NCBI RefSeq assembly: GCF_002366715.1
Contig: NZ_DFBS01000011.1
Span: 73,110-137,109, forward strand
Length of the DNA stretch: 64,000 nt
Direction of reading: 5' to 3'
Source of the DNA: Halomonas sp. UBA3074
Lineage (GTDB): Bacteria > Pseudomonadota > Gammaproteobacteria > Pseudomonadales > Halomonadaceae
Below, piece by piece: positions 35,988 to 45,289 of this stretch. Each line of letters starts with the position of its first letter. Positions within the stretch are counted from its first letter, which is position 1. The position numbers were made by a program, and so were the translations under genes. The notes beneath the pieces are model-generated. The model had not been told where the DNA came from. It ran no database searches and saw only the letters and a program-made list of their open reading frames with translations.

Positions 35988-37805
35988 CTAACGGTGCGCT
36001 TCCAACCAGTCGAGGGCGCCGGGTGTCGTGCGCCACTGGTCGCGCATCAGCGTCCGGTACTGCCAGGCTTCTGCCCGTGAGCCAGGGTCAACCTGGCCAT
36101 CTGGGTGGGGCATGGAAGGTCGCGGGTTCTCAGCGCAGATAAGTTCTAAAGCGTAGCGATTATGGCCAAGCACATCGCCCAGGGCGGTCTCGGCCGCCTC
36201 TCGCTGCTCCAAACGATAAAGCGCCAAGGTTTTTCCCATGAGCAGCCCAAGTACCAGCGAGCCGTCATCGTCATTCTCTTCCGCCAGCGCCAGAGCTTCT
36301 TCGTTTCGGTCATCGCGCAGCAACTGATCCAGTACCAGTTCGCCCAACCCCAAGCTATCTTCCTGGTCGATCAGCAGCAGCTCTTCCGCCAGTTCGCGGG
36401 AGTGCTGACGCGCGCCTCGCTCCATGCCCACCACTAACGCCAAACCGGTGCGCAGCAGAATAGCGTTATCCGCATCGTCCCAGCACAGGTTGCCGTCCCC
36501 TTCGGCACGGGCCTGTTCCAACCAACGGGAAAGGCGCAGCGCCAAGGGTTCCAGTAAACTCGGCGCCATCCAGGGCAGGCTGCCAAAGCGGCTGGTGAGC
36601 GCCAGCGTCAAATCCTGCAGTACCTGAGGGGCATCCAACCACTCGGGGTGGGCGCACAGGGCCGACATCCACTCAATGGCATTGCCCCAGGGATCGTCAC
36701 GAAACCCCAGCGCCACATCTTCATCCACCAGCACCTGAAACTGTTCATGCCAAGCGGCAAACAGCGTCGCTTCGCGCGCGCTGGTGTTATACAGCAATCG
36801 GTCGCTGTCAGGGTCGGCTTGAATATCGATTTTAGGCGCGGTAGGCAACGCGGCCAGCAACGCTTGAAGTGATACCAGCGGCGTGGCTAGATCTTCTTCT
36901 GCACTGAGCAGTTGATCGGCAAGTGTGGCGCCCGGATTTTCCGCTAGCGCGGCCAGGAAATCCAACTGGTCTTCTTCGAGTTCGCCCTGGCGAACCAGGC
37001 GGCGGTACCAGAAGTTAGCGCGCTCTTTGGCTTCCTGCTCGTGGCCTTCATGGAGTAACAGCATGGCTTCAATGTAAGCCAGCGTGGGGGAATCGGGCAG
37101 CGCCTGCTGGGCTTTGACAAAAGCGCCCCGAGCACTGTCCAAATCATCGTTATCGAGGTGCATCAAGCACAAACGCTCAAGCGCTACGCCGCGCAGAAAC
37201 AGCGGTCCGCGCTCCATTACATCGTCGAGCAGGTCGGCACGTTTGCGACTGAAGCCGCGCTCTTGATAAATATCCAGCAGGATTTCAAAGGCAGGCTCGG
37301 CCTGTTCAGGCAGGCGCGACCAATCGCTGCCATCGAACAGCGATTCGAGAATTTGCATCGCCCGCCCCGTCTGGCCACTTTCAGCGGCGATAAGGCCGGC
37401 TTCCAGCAGCGCTTGAGGCGGTGCATGCTGGCTATCCAACGCCGCTTTCAGGGTGGCTCCTTTCCATTCCCGCAGCGAAAGCATCCACATCATCTGCTCG
37501 GGGATGTCGGTGGGAAATTCGACTTGGTAACAGCATTGCTTGAATTTACGCCCGGAATCACACCAGCACGGTTCATTGCGACCCGGCGTGGCCAGGGGCT
37601 CACAGGCGAAACTGAGCCGCTCTAGTGGCGTTTGCGACCACAATACCGGCGCCAGCGCCTGTGCCATCGCCACATCGCCTTCGAAGGATTCCGCACCCTT
37701 AGCGCGCACCCAGGTCATAAAATCCGGATAGTGTTCTTGTTGCCTGATTGCCGAGAGTGCCCCGGAGGCGAATCCCAGCAGTTGATCGACCCATACCGCC
37801 AGCAT
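35988..37805 (-). CDS. SEC-C zinc-motif protein with helical repeats
   Basis: A 605-residue cytoplasmic, acidic protein. An SEC-C metal-binding motif (GRNEPCWCDSGRKFKQCC, about residues 85-102), like the SecA C-terminal zinc motif, is followed by about 450 residues of helical, TPR-like sequence (LLEAGLIAAESGQTGRAMQI, ALERLCLMHLDNDDLDSARG). Proteins with this plan are widespread and uncharacterised; ribosome or chaperone contact is a possible role of the SEC-C part. The start at 37805 has GGAGACGGC before ATG; GTG four codons earlier lies inside that site. Confidence 0.75.
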   Translation of the reverse strand: MLAVWVDQLLGFASGALSAIRQQEHYPDFMTWVRAKGAESFEGDVAMAQALAPVLWSQTPLERLSFACEPLATPGRNEPCWCDSGRKFKQCCYQVEFPTDIPEQMMWMLSLREWKGATLKAALDSQHAPPQALLEAGLIAAESGQTGRAMQILESLFDGSDWSRLPEQAEPAFEILLDIYQERGFSRKRADLLDDVMERGPLFLRGVALERLCLMHLDNDDLDSARGAFVKAQQALPDSPTLAYIEAMLLLHEGHEQEAKERANFWYRRLVRQGELEEDQLDFLAALAENPGATLADQLLSAEEDLATPLVSLQALLAALPTAPKIDIQADPDSDRLLYNTSAREATLFAAWHEQFQVLVDEDVALGFRDDPWGNAIEWMSALCAHPEWLDAPQVLQDLTLALTSRFGSLPWMAPSLLEPLALRLSRWLEQARAEGDGNLCWDDADNAILLRTGLALVVGMERGARQHSRELAEELLLIDQEDSLGLGELVLDQLLRDDRNEEALALAEENDDDGSLVLGLLMGKTLALYRLEQREAAETALGDVLGHNRYALELICAENPRPSMPHPDGQVDPGSRAEAWQYRTLMRDQWRTTPGALDWLEAHR

Positions 37806-37913
37806 TGCCGTCTCCACTGCGTTAAACGATGTCTGCCAATAACCATGACTAAAATGAAAGCGGCATAGTTTATCACGAAGGCAGACAGCATCGCAGCGGC
37901 AATCGGTTGTTCG

Positions 37914-39155
37914 TTAGTGGGCGCGCGTTAATAGCGGCAGCGTGCGCGCATGCATATCCAACCGCGCGCCTAATCGCACCAGGTTCCAGTAGTGGCCGTT
38001 CAGCGCTCGGGAAAGCAGCAACGTGTCCGCGGGTGGTTGCAAACGATCCATCGCCGCCCACACTTTCGGGGTCAATTCACGTAACTGGCGGTGCACCCGC
38101 ACATCGCCGAAATCCTGCTCGCCCGGTTCAAACAGCGGCGCGATGCAGTCAGCGGATTCACGATAGAGCGACAGCGGCGCCCCCTGCCCCTGGCGTCCGC
38201 CCATTTGCATTAGCGCTTCATCCATTCCCATGGGGTCGTGTTTTAGCGTGGCGTCGAGCAGTTGCATCATTGCCTTAATGTGCCCCTCCGGCACACTGAT
38301 GACCGCCCCCAGGTCATAAATCACTAGTCGCCCTTCGGCATCGGCGGCAAAATTGCCCGCATGGGGATCCGCGTGCAGCTCGCCGTGGGTAAACAGCTCC
38401 TGGGTAATCCAGTCCGCCAACGCCTGCGCGATCCCCTGGCGCGTGGCATCATCAGCCTCTGCAAGTTCACGCAGCGGCGTGCCCTGCACATAGCGCATGG
38501 CCAACACATGCTGGCCGGAAAGCGCGGGCAGCGGCTCGGGGATCACCAGCCGCGGATCATCCTGATAACGCTCACGGTAGCGGGCCAGCGCAGCGGCTTC
38601 TGCGTGATAATCCAACTCCCCGCACAGGCTTTCGGCGAGCTCCTCAAATAGCGCATCCAGCCGCGCTTGCGGCACTTTGAACCAGCGGCCAAGACGCATG
38701 ATACGACGCACCTGGATCAGGTCGCTTTCTAACACATCGGCAAGGCCTGGGTACTGCACCTTGAGAACGATCGTTTCACCTTCGTGAGTCGTCGCTCGGT
38801 GAACTTGGCCCATGGAGGCGCTGGCAAAAGGACGCTCTTCAATCTGACTAAAATAGTGATCAATGTCGCCATACTGTAATTCCAACGCCTCCCGGATACG
38901 CGGCCACGGCATGGGCTCGGCCTGGCGCTGCAGGCGGGACAGCTCTTCGGCAAGATCAGGCGGCAGCAAGTCATCCCACTGCGACATGATTTGGGCAAGC
39001 TTCATGGCGGGGCCTTTCAGTTCAGAAAGCCCTTCGAATAACGCTTCACCCAGGGCACGCCAATCCGCCTGACCGCCTAGCCGCGTTTTCAACAGCGCCC
39101 CACCGGTGCGTGCGCCCAACCCCATTAAACGCCGCGTTCTGCCTCGATCACGCAT
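37914..39155 (-). CDS. ABC1/AarF-family atypical kinase
   Basis: A 413-residue member of the ABC1 (UbiB/ADCK) family. The family motifs are present: KxGQ-like LKGPAMKLAQIMSQWDDLLP, the Ala-rich loop ASASMGQVHRA, VVLK-type Lys in IVLKVQYPG, HADPHAGNF and the DLGAV metal-binding segment. It lacks the C-terminal membrane helices of UbiB and is shorter, so it is a paralogue, possibly acting on isoprenoid lipid or quinone metabolism. It starts just after a promoter-like gap shared with divergent topB. Confidence 0.87.
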   Translation of the reverse strand: MRDRGRTRRLMGLGARTGGALLKTRLGGQADWRALGEALFEGLSELKGPAMKLAQIMSQWDDLLPPDLAEELSRLQRQAEPMPWPRIREALELQYGDIDHYFSQIEERPFASASMGQVHRATTHEGETIVLKVQYPGLADVLESDLIQVRRIMRLGRWFKVPQARLDALFEELAESLCGELDYHAEAAALARYRERYQDDPRLVIPEPLPALSGQHVLAMRYVQGTPLRELAEADDATRQGIAQALADWITQELFTHGELHADPHAGNFAADAEGRLVIYDLGAVISVPEGHIKAMMQLLDATLKHDPMGMDEALMQMGGRQGQGAPLSLYRESADCIAPLFEPGEQDFGDVRVHRQLRELTPKVWAAMDRLQPPADTLLLSRALNGHYWNLVRLGARLDMHARTLPLLTRAH

Positions 39156-39366
39156 TATAGACGCCCCTTAATTAGCAAAGCGCTTATCAAGCCCATGGCT
39201 ATCAAGTCGATTGCCCTCACTGAAAATATTTATACACAATCTGTACAACTTAACAGCAATAATCACTTACCGCATCACTATATTGAACAGCTTCCGCTGA
39301 CACCAATGCTGGGCGCCGTCTGCTACCATAGACGCCATCAACGGATACGATGAAGGCTTCGCTGCT

Positions 39367-41202
39367 ATGCGCCTGATAATTGCCGAAAAACCCAGCCTCG
39401 CCCAAGCCATTGCGAGCGCGCTCCCAGGGGCGGGAAAGCGCCAGGATGGCGCCATGGTATGTGGTGACACAACGGTCACTTGGTGCCTCGGCCACCTATT
39501 GGAGCAAGCGCCCCCGGAAGCTTACGACCCCGCCGATAAGCAGTGGCGGCTGGATCGACTCCCCATCGTGCCGCAGCAGTGGAAACTAATGCCGCGCCCG
39601 AAAGCGCGGGGGCAACTCGCGGTGATACGAAAGCTGATCAAGCAAGCCACCGATGTCGTACATGCTGGCGACCCCGACCGCGAGGGCCAACTGCTGGTTC
39701 AAGAAGTCATCGAATATATGAAGTATCGCGGCCCGGTACAGCGGCTATTGATCAGCGACCTCAACAAGCCTGCCGTTAGCCGCGCCCTCGCCAAGCTACG
39801 CCCCAATGCCGAGTACCAGCCGCTTTTTCAGGCGGCTCAGGCGCGCTCGCGAGCCGACTGGCTGTATGGCATTAACCTTACCCGCGCCTGGACGCTCACT
39901 GGCCGCCAAGCGGGGCACGATGGCGTGCTGTCCGTAGGCCGCGTGCAAACCCCGGTGCTGGGGCTGATCGTGCGCCGCGATAACGCCATTCGAGATTTCA
40001 AACCCCATCCATTCTACCCGCTGTGGGTAGATCTCAAGGTTGCCCAGGGCCAACTGCGCGCCTGGTGGGCACCCAAAGAGCACCAACCCCTTGATGATCA
40101 AGGCCGCCTGATTGACCGCAGGCCCGCCGATGAACTGGCGGCTCAGTTACCCGGCGCATCAGGGCACCTGACCAAGCTCGACCAGCAGGAGAAACGCCAA
40201 GCGCCGCCGCTACCCTACTCGCTATCGGCCCTGCAGGTAGACGCCGCCCGCCGCCACGGGCTATCCGCGCAGATGGTGTTGGATATTTGCCAGCGGCTCT
40301 ACGAGCGCCACAAGTTGATCACTTACCCGCGTTCCGACTGCCGCTACCTGCCCGAGGAGCATCTTCAACTAGCCCAGCGCAGCCTCACTAGCGCCTGCCA
40401 AAACGATTCAGCGCTACAGCAGTGGCTCAATGGGGCAGACTTTACGCTGCGCTCTAAAGCGTGGAACGACAAGCAGGTGGGCGCACACCATGCAATCGCC
40501 CCCACCGGCAAACCGGCGGATTTCAGCCAGCTCTCCGACACTGAAGGCCATGTGTTTCGCTTAATCGTGCGCAACGTCATGGCGCAGTTTTACCGCCCGC
40601 TGCGCACATTTGAGGTCAAAGCGGAGTTTACGTTGCTAAACGAAGCCTTCCGCGCCCGCGGGCAAAGCATTCTCGACCCCGGCTGGAAGCCACTCTTCAC
40701 GACCCGCGATGAAACGCCACCGCTGCCGCCGCTCACCGAAGGGGAGCCCTGCCAAGCAATAGGCGCAGGCGTTGAAGAGAAGGAAACCCGCCCGCCGGAA
40801 CCCTTCACCGATGCCAGCCTGATCAAGGCCATGATGAACATAGGCCGCTACGTCGACGATCCCGATGTGCGCCGCACCCTTCGCGACACCGACGGTTTGG
40901 GCACCGAAGCCACCCGGGCGGGCATTATTGAAACGCTGGTACAGCGTGGCTATCTGGTGCGCCAGCAAAAAGCCCTACGCGCCACCAAACTCGGCACCGC
41001 CTTGATCACCGCCCTGCCCAGCGCCGTCAGCACGCCAGAACGCACTGCCCTATGGGAACAGCGCCTGCGGGCGATTTCCGAACAGCAAGACGACCCTGGC
41101 GCGTTTCAGCAGGCGCTGCTGGATGATCTACGTGGCTTACTGACCCACAGCGACGCAGCCAAACTTAGGCAGAGTTTGCAGAGCGCACAGGGTGAGAACT
41201 GA
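39367..41202 (+). CDS. topB: DNA topoisomerase III
   Basis: A 611-residue type IA topoisomerase. N-terminal Toprim domain (RLIIAEKPSLAQAIASALPG, HAGDPDREGQLLVQEVIEY), then the strand-passage domains with the active-site Tyr in KLITYPRSDCRYLPEEH and the VGRVQTPVLGLIVRRD motif. It ends without the Cys zinc fingers found in topoisomerase I, as expected for TopB. It relaxes and decatenates DNA at replication and recombination intermediates. The upstream gap is AT-rich and holds promoters for topB and the divergent kinase-like gene. Confidence 0.96.
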   Translation: MRLIIAEKPSLAQAIASALPGAGKRQDGAMVCGDTTVTWCLGHLLEQAPPEAYDPADKQWRLDRLPIVPQQWKLMPRPKARGQLAVIRKLIKQATDVVHAGDPDREGQLLVQEVIEYMKYRGPVQRLLISDLNKPAVSRALAKLRPNAEYQPLFQAAQARSRADWLYGINLTRAWTLTGRQAGHDGVLSVGRVQTPVLGLIVRRDNAIRDFKPHPFYPLWVDLKVAQGQLRAWWAPKEHQPLDDQGRLIDRRPADELAAQLPGASGHLTKLDQQEKRQAPPLPYSLSALQVDAARRHGLSAQMVLDICQRLYERHKLITYPRSDCRYLPEEHLQLAQRSLTSACQNDSALQQWLNGADFTLRSKAWNDKQVGAHHAIAPTGKPADFSQLSDTEGHVFRLIVRNVMAQFYRPLRTFEVKAEFTLLNEAFRARGQSILDPGWKPLFTTRDETPPLPPLTEGEPCQAIGAGVEEKETRPPEPFTDASLIKAMMNIGRYVDDPDVRRTLRDTDGLGTEATRAGIIETLVQRGYLVRQQKALRATKLGTALITALPSAVSTPERTALWEQRLRAISEQQDDPGAFQQALLDDLRGLLTHSDAAKLRQSLQSAQGEN

Positions 41203-41414
41203 GCGACTGTAAAATGCAGAGGTACTGCTCAAAAGAGCAACACCCGAAGAAAAAGGACTGCTAGCAAAAAAAACACTACAAGCCGCACCACAACGACAGG
41301 AAAGCGAACCAACAGGAAGGGAAGCTGAAAGGTAAAGAAGCTGACTAATAAAGCTTACTTTGTTTCACTCACTTGGTGATAAAAGCACAATTTTTAAGCA
41401 GAGTGAAAAGTACT
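41203..41414. other. A-rich gap after topB
   Basis: A purine-rich, strongly A-biased stretch with no credible reading frame and no clear terminator hairpin. Composition differs from the flanking genes. Confidence 0.4.
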
Positions 41415-41792
41415 TCAGCTTCCCCACCAAATCACCAAAATAAGCGCATAAATAACCAGAGAGAGTAGTGTTACGGGCCCAAAGACACGGACTTTTTTAC
41501 CTTCGAAAATGGCACCATTGGCGCCTTCAAGCTCAACCGCTCTATTAGCGAACTGCCTGTAGTGATAGCTAGCCAAAATCTCGAAGACAGCGAACAGCAC
41601 AGCCACAGCTGTACCGATAAGGCGAGTATAGGAAACTCTCTCTACGCCCAGCCCGATCAAAGAGTAATGCGCGGTTAGCATTCCAACGGTTAAGGCCGCA
41701 CAAACCCCCAGCATGACAAATCGAATAGCGCCAAGATGGCGAAGCTGATTCATCAGTTCGGAAAACTGAACGTCTTTTGAGATCATTGACAT
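41415..41792 (-). CDS. Small membrane protein of unknown function
   Basis: A 125-residue protein with three hydrophobic segments (IRFVMLGVCAALTVGMLTAHYS; RLIGTAVAVLFAVFEILASY; VTLLSLVIYALILVIWWG) and a polar loop with GANGAIFEGKKVRVFGP. I recognise no family with certainty. It lies alone at the edge of a patchwork region beside a decayed GrpB gene. The ATG follows GCGGGGCATTCA. Confidence 0.65.
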   Translation of the reverse strand: MSMISKDVQFSELMNQLRHLGAIRFVMLGVCAALTVGMLTAHYSLIGLGVERVSYTRLIGTAVAVLFAVFEILASYHYRQFANRAVELEGANGAIFEGKKVRVFGPVTLLSLVIYALILVIWWGS

Positions 41793-41930
41793 TGAATGCC
41801 CCGCTCAATTAACGAGAGCGAACGCTAAACCAACGGTGAATTGTTCTAAGTAAACTCGTCTTTCCCCCAACCAGCTATAGGAAATTAATACGGTTATTAA
41901 GCTGATAATGCTCGTGAATACTAAGACGCC

Positions 41931-42145
41931 GCATCGTCTGCCGTGCCACTAAAGTATTCTGATTTTCGAGGATTACCCATAGCACCAAGGCCTAAAACAG
42001 CGGTGCTACCGATGTGCTCAATTTTCAAAAACTCACTAGGGAAGAGCTCTTGTAGTCGGTCACGCTCTTTCTCAAATAGGCTTGATCAAGGCGCAACATA
42101 GGGCAAAAGCGCCACCTCTTCGTTAATCGCTCGGGTTAAGGATTG
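41931..42145 (-). pseudogene. Decayed GrpB/UPF0157-family gene fragment
   Basis: Translation on the minus strand gives RAINEEVALLPYVAP, a TGA (42086-42088), then SSLFEKERDRLQELFPSEF and LKIEHIGSTAVLGLG, after which similarity stops and the frame ends at 41931. GrpB proteins begin with a PYDPxW...FE segment followed by IEHIGSTAVPGL, so the TGA stands where the conserved Trp is expected. The nucleotidyltransferase-like core beyond that motif is missing. There is no ATG start. It is a gene remnant directly after the DinB gene. Confidence 0.75.
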
Positions 42146-42149
42146 CACA

Positions 42150-42662
42150 CTAGGCACCAACCCCACCAGCAGCCTTTCTTCGAAACGGTTCTAACTCATG
42201 CAAGAATCTTGTAAAGGTATCCTTGGGACGCTCTAGCCCATTTACAGCCAACACACGTGACGCCATGCCACGATGATTGCTGCCATGGGTTAATAAATGC
42301 AGAAGGATTTCATCGATAGATAGCTGCCCATCATCGCCATCAGTAAATCGGAAGGCGATGACACGCTCTAATTCGGTTGAGGAGGCTGACTCGGTAAACT
42401 TCACAAGCCATGCATCACTTTCTTCCATTCTCTCCCTGAGTTCAGAAAGCGTGGGCGTTTCGACCGTATTATCAGCGGCAAATTGCTCGTTCGTATTTGA
42501 AAGTCGGCTAATAAATAAGCTATCGACCACGGCAGTATGATTCAGTATGCGAATGAAGAAATTCACATCGTCGACAGGTAATAAGTGCAATTGGCGCTCA
42601 CCAAGAGCGAGAAGCTCGCTGTTGGCCCATTTTTTATAACTAAATGCGTTTGCATACTGCAT
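42150..42662 (-). CDS. DinB-family protein
   Basis: A 170-residue four-helix DinB/YfiT-like protein. The metal-binding His pattern is visible: RILNHTAVVDSLFISRL near the N-terminus and LLHLLTHGSNHRGMASRVL in the third helix. Members are often metal-dependent thiol transferases or hydrolases; the substrate here is unknown. A GGGGAAAAATCG leader precedes ATG. It follows the small I9-like gene by 15 bases on the same strand. Confidence 0.88.
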   Translation of the reverse strand: MQYANAFSYKKWANSELLALGERQLHLLPVDDVNFFIRILNHTAVVDSLFISRLSNTNEQFAADNTVETPTLSELRERMEESDAWLVKFTESASSTELERVIAFRFTDGDDGQLSIDEILLHLLTHGSNHRGMASRVLAVNGLERPKDTFTRFLHELEPFRRKAAGGVGA

Positions 42663-42677
42663 CGATTTTTCCCCTGT

Positions 42678-42917
42678 TCACCACGTCTCATCAACATTTG
42701 GCGGGCCGATATCAAGCTGCATATCCGGCGCAATATCCACTACACCTTGTACATGCTTTAGCCGTTCAGCCGTGGCGTCATCGGCTGAGCCGGTAATGCA
42801 GCCGATCTCCTCAAGGATGTCTTTGATGCTCAACCCCTCTTCACTGAGCCGCGCGGCCATGTCTTGAATAGGTTGGTCGCTGGAGATCGTGATGATCCAG
42901 AGCGCAATAGTTGGCAT
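42678..42917 (-). CDS. Small I9-inhibitor-like protein next to a subtilase
   Basis: A 79-residue cytoplasmic protein starting MPTIALWIITISSDQPIQDM. It has the beta-alpha-beta look of a ferredoxin-like fold, with MAARLSEEGLSIKDILEEIG, CITGSADD and HVQGVVDIAPDMQLDIGPPN, which resembles the subtilisin propeptide/I9 pattern (a GVxxVxxD end near the C-terminus). The start follows a strong GGAGGGAT site; the frame stays open upstream into the subtilase gene, but that part is unlike protein. It begins 80 bases after the subtilase stop. An inhibitor or folding partner of that protease is inferred. Confidence 0.65.
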   Translation of the reverse strand: MPTIALWIITISSDQPIQDMAARLSEEGLSIKDILEEIGCITGSADDATAERLKHVQGVVDIAPDMQLDIGPPNVDETW

Positions 42918-42997
42918 TGATGCTATCCCTCCAGTGAGCGCCACTGCCAGCTCAACCGGTGGGCGCGTAGCGGCAGTAGCTTTACTTTCATCAACCG

Positions 42998-44377
42998 TTA
43001 AGGTGCTTGTACTAAGCCTGCCCCGACGCGAGATTCCGGCAATGACAGTTCTTGCACGGAAGCCAGCAGTCGTTGCCATAGCTTGTTTCCCCGCAATGAG
43101 GGATCGGACTGAGCCCACAGGGCTGCGCAGCCTGCTACGTGTGGCGCCGCCATGCTGGTACCACTGATTGCCTTATGGCGAGTGGGCCGTGGCCATGAGG
43201 AGAAGATATCGCGCCCAGGCGCGGCAATCTCTACCTTGCCATAATTCGAGAAATTGGAGGGCTTTAGGCTGGGATCAAGAGACGCCACCGACATCACGGT
43301 AGGCGAATTGGCAGGTGCGCCGGTGTTGGTCGCTGAATTTCCTGCTGCGGCGATAATCAGACAACCGTTACGCAGCGCCGCTTCGCCCGCATGGGTGTAG
43401 GCAGCCTGCACCGGGCTCTGACTGCCCAGCGACATCGAGATCACTTCACACCGATTGGCGATGGCCCAGTTCAGGCCAGCCAGAACGCCCGCCCCGGTAC
43501 TGCTGCCGGAGTTGGTCAGCACTTTGCCGACGTATACCTGCGCTTCGTACGCGATCCCGTAACGCTGCGTGTTTTCAGCGGGGGCTTTAGGCCCACAGGC
43601 GGTGCCGATACAGTGCGTCCCGTGCCCATTCATATCTTGCACCGGCTCCCCAACGAAGGAGCGTGTCACGAACTCGCGGCCAGCGAAATCTGGGTGGCCA
43701 AGATCCATCCCGGTATCCAGCACGGCCACTTTAATGCCTGCGCCGCTCCAGTGGCTCTGCGGTACCTTGCAGCGAGTTAACCCCCATGTCGGCTGCTGGG
43801 CATCAGCCTCTGCCTCCTCTTCGGTTTCATCTAGATCAAGTTCAACTCCCAGGTCACGCGCAATGGCGCTCGCTGCCCGCAAGAAGCCACGCAGATACTC
43901 TGCGCTTTTAGGATCCGTGTTTTTAGAGCCAGCGTTTTTAAAATCCGGGTTTTTAAAACCAGAGCTCTCAGAAAACGCAAAGTACTCAGGCTCGATGATT
44001 TCGATGGGGCTATCTACGGACACCTTATCCAGCGCACTCATGCCGTGGCGCTCTAAGGCATCACCGCCCACCAGCGCCACGCCCAGCTCTGCAAACACCA
44101 TCGCTTCGGCATCGCCAGCGTCTTCCAGGGTGACAGCCTGATCGGTAAAGTCACGGGCATCGGCTACCCGAAAGTTTTGGGCTTTTAACGATTTGATGCC
44201 CTCTTCCACCCATCCTTCACGAAAGCTGATTAGAAAACGGCCTGTTTCCAGGCAACTGCCACCCCGCTCCAGGGCCGCTAACAGCAACTTTTCAGTGCTA
44301 CATGAAACGGTGGCAGACGAAGGAGTGTTGCCTGAAGGGGTATTACCGTTTCCGCGGCCTGTCGGTTTTTTCGCCAT
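42998..44377 (-). CDS. S8-family serine peptidase without signal peptide
   Basis: A 459-residue subtilase. Catalytic residues: Asp221 (VAVLDTGMDLGHPDF), His252 (NGHGTHCIGTACG), oxyanion Asn347 (IIAAAGNSATN) and Ser408 (ISGTSMAAPHVAG). Residues 40-135 look like a propeptide-like domain (GRFLISFREGWVEEGIKSLK) and 140-159 hold four 5-residue repeats. The N-terminus is polar (MAKKPTGRGNGNTPSGNTPS) with no signal peptide, so a cytoplasmic enzyme or unconventional export is implied. A small I9-like gene follows. Role unknown; protein quality control, toxin and defence functions have all been seen for such genes. Confidence 0.85.
   Translation of the reverse strand: MAKKPTGRGNGNTPSGNTPSSATVSCSTEKLLLAALERGGSCLETGRFLISFREGWVEEGIKSLKAQNFRVADARDFTDQAVTLEDAGDAEAMVFAELGVALVGGDALERHGMSALDKVSVDSPIEIIEPEYFAFSESSGFKNPDFKNAGSKNTDPKSAEYLRGFLRAASAIARDLGVELDLDETEEEAEADAQQPTWGLTRCKVPQSHWSGAGIKVAVLDTGMDLGHPDFAGREFVTRSFVGEPVQDMNGHGTHCIGTACGPKAPAENTQRYGIAYEAQVYVGKVLTNSGSSTGAGVLAGLNWAIANRCEVISMSLGSQSPVQAAYTHAGEAALRNGCLIIAAAGNSATNTGAPANSPTVMSVASLDPSLKPSNFSNYGKVEIAAPGRDIFSSWPRPTRHKAISGTSMAAPHVAGCAALWAQSDPSLRGNKLWQRLLASVQELSLPESRVGAGLVQAP
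43901..43960 (-). repeat. Four 15-bp tandem repeats in the subtilase gene
   Basis: Four consecutive 15-base units, each containing (T/C)CTAAAA or TTTTAAAA, encode GFKNP, DFKNA, GSKNT and DPKSA. They lie in the linker between the propeptide-like and catalytic domains. Confidence 0.85.
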
Positions 44378-44482
44378 GGTTGACCTCCATTTCCCTGGCT
44401 TTCATGCGTGACTGCTCAAGTATTTGCCTCTCAAAGGCAAAACACATCTCATGCAGCCACTCGAGCTTTCAGCTTAACGCAC

Positions 44483-45289
44483 CTAAGGATCTTCGCCAGA
44501 TTGGTTGAAGTCAGCGGGGATAGACTCGTCATCCCGAAGCGTGAGTACCTCGACCCCGGAAGCGGTAACCGCCACCGTGTGTTCCCACTGGGCTGACAAT
44601 GTTTTGTCGCTGGTCACCACCGTCCAACCATCCCGCTTGGTTTTAATTTTGGCCCTGCCCTGGTTGATCATGGGCTCGATGGTAAACACCATGCCCTCTT
44701 TTAATACCAAGCCTCTGCCTTTCTTGCCGTAATGCAGCACCTGGGGCTCTTCATGCATCTCACGACCTATACCATGGCCACAATATTCGCGTACCACGGA
44801 GTAGCCATGCGATTCGGCATGTTGCTGAATGGCGAAACCGACATCACCTAACGTTGCGCCAGGTTTCACTGCTCGTATCCCCTGCCATAGGGCCTCATAG
44901 GTTTTATCAACCAGCCGCCTTGCATAGGGAGTGACATCGCCAATCAGGTACATCTTGCTGGCGTCGGCAATGAAGCCGTCTTTCTCCAGGGTAATGTCGA
45001 CATTGACGATATCGCCCGACTTGAGGATTTGCGTATCGGAGGGTATGCCGTGGCACACCACATGATTCACGGAGGCATTCAATACGTACTGGTAATCGTA
45101 CTGGCCCTTACTGGCCGGGCGAGCCTTCAGTTGATCGACGATATAACGCTCCGCCCAATCGTTAATCGCCATGGTGGAGACCCCAAGCGCAATCCGTTGG
45201 TCAAGATGGCCGAACACCAATCCGAGTAACCGACCGGCTTCTCGCATTAAGCGCAACTCTTCCTCGCTTTTCAGCGTTACCTCACTCAC
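44483..45289 (-). CDS. map: Methionine aminopeptidase, type I
   Basis: A 268-residue M24 enzyme that removes the N-terminal Met. The metal-ligand pattern is complete: NHVVCHGIPSD (His), GDIVNVDITLEKDGFIADAS (Asp pair), YCGHGIGREMHEEPQVLHYG (His), GMVFTIEPMIN (Glu) and SAQWEHTVAVT (Glu). It starts with GTG at 45289, overlapping the 3' end of the ParD-like gene by 8 bases behind AGGAAGGTGG. The housekeeping map usually lies beside rpsB, so this is probably a second copy in an unusual two-gene unit with a ParD-like regulator. Confidence 0.92.
   Translation of the reverse strand: MSEVTLKSEEELRLMREAGRLLGLVFGHLDQRIALGVSTMAINDWAERYIVDQLKARPASKGQYDYQYVLNASVNHVVCHGIPSDTQILKSGDIVNVDITLEKDGFIADASKMYLIGDVTPYARRLVDKTYEALWQGIRAVKPGATLGDVGFAIQQHAESHGYSVVREYCGHGIGREMHEEPQVLHYGKKGRGLVLKEGMVFTIEPMINQGRAKIKTKRDGWTVVTSDKTLSAQWEHTVAVTASGVEVLTLRDDESIPADFNQSGEDP

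Noticed and set aside
37158..37625. 155-codon plus-strand frame inside the SEC-C protein gene
   Set aside because: Shadow frame; the opposite strand has the clear SEC-C motif and normal codon bias.
43569..44141. 190-codon Ser/Pro-rich plus-strand frame inside the subtilase gene
   Set aside because: Low-complexity translation caused by antisense reading of the protease gene.
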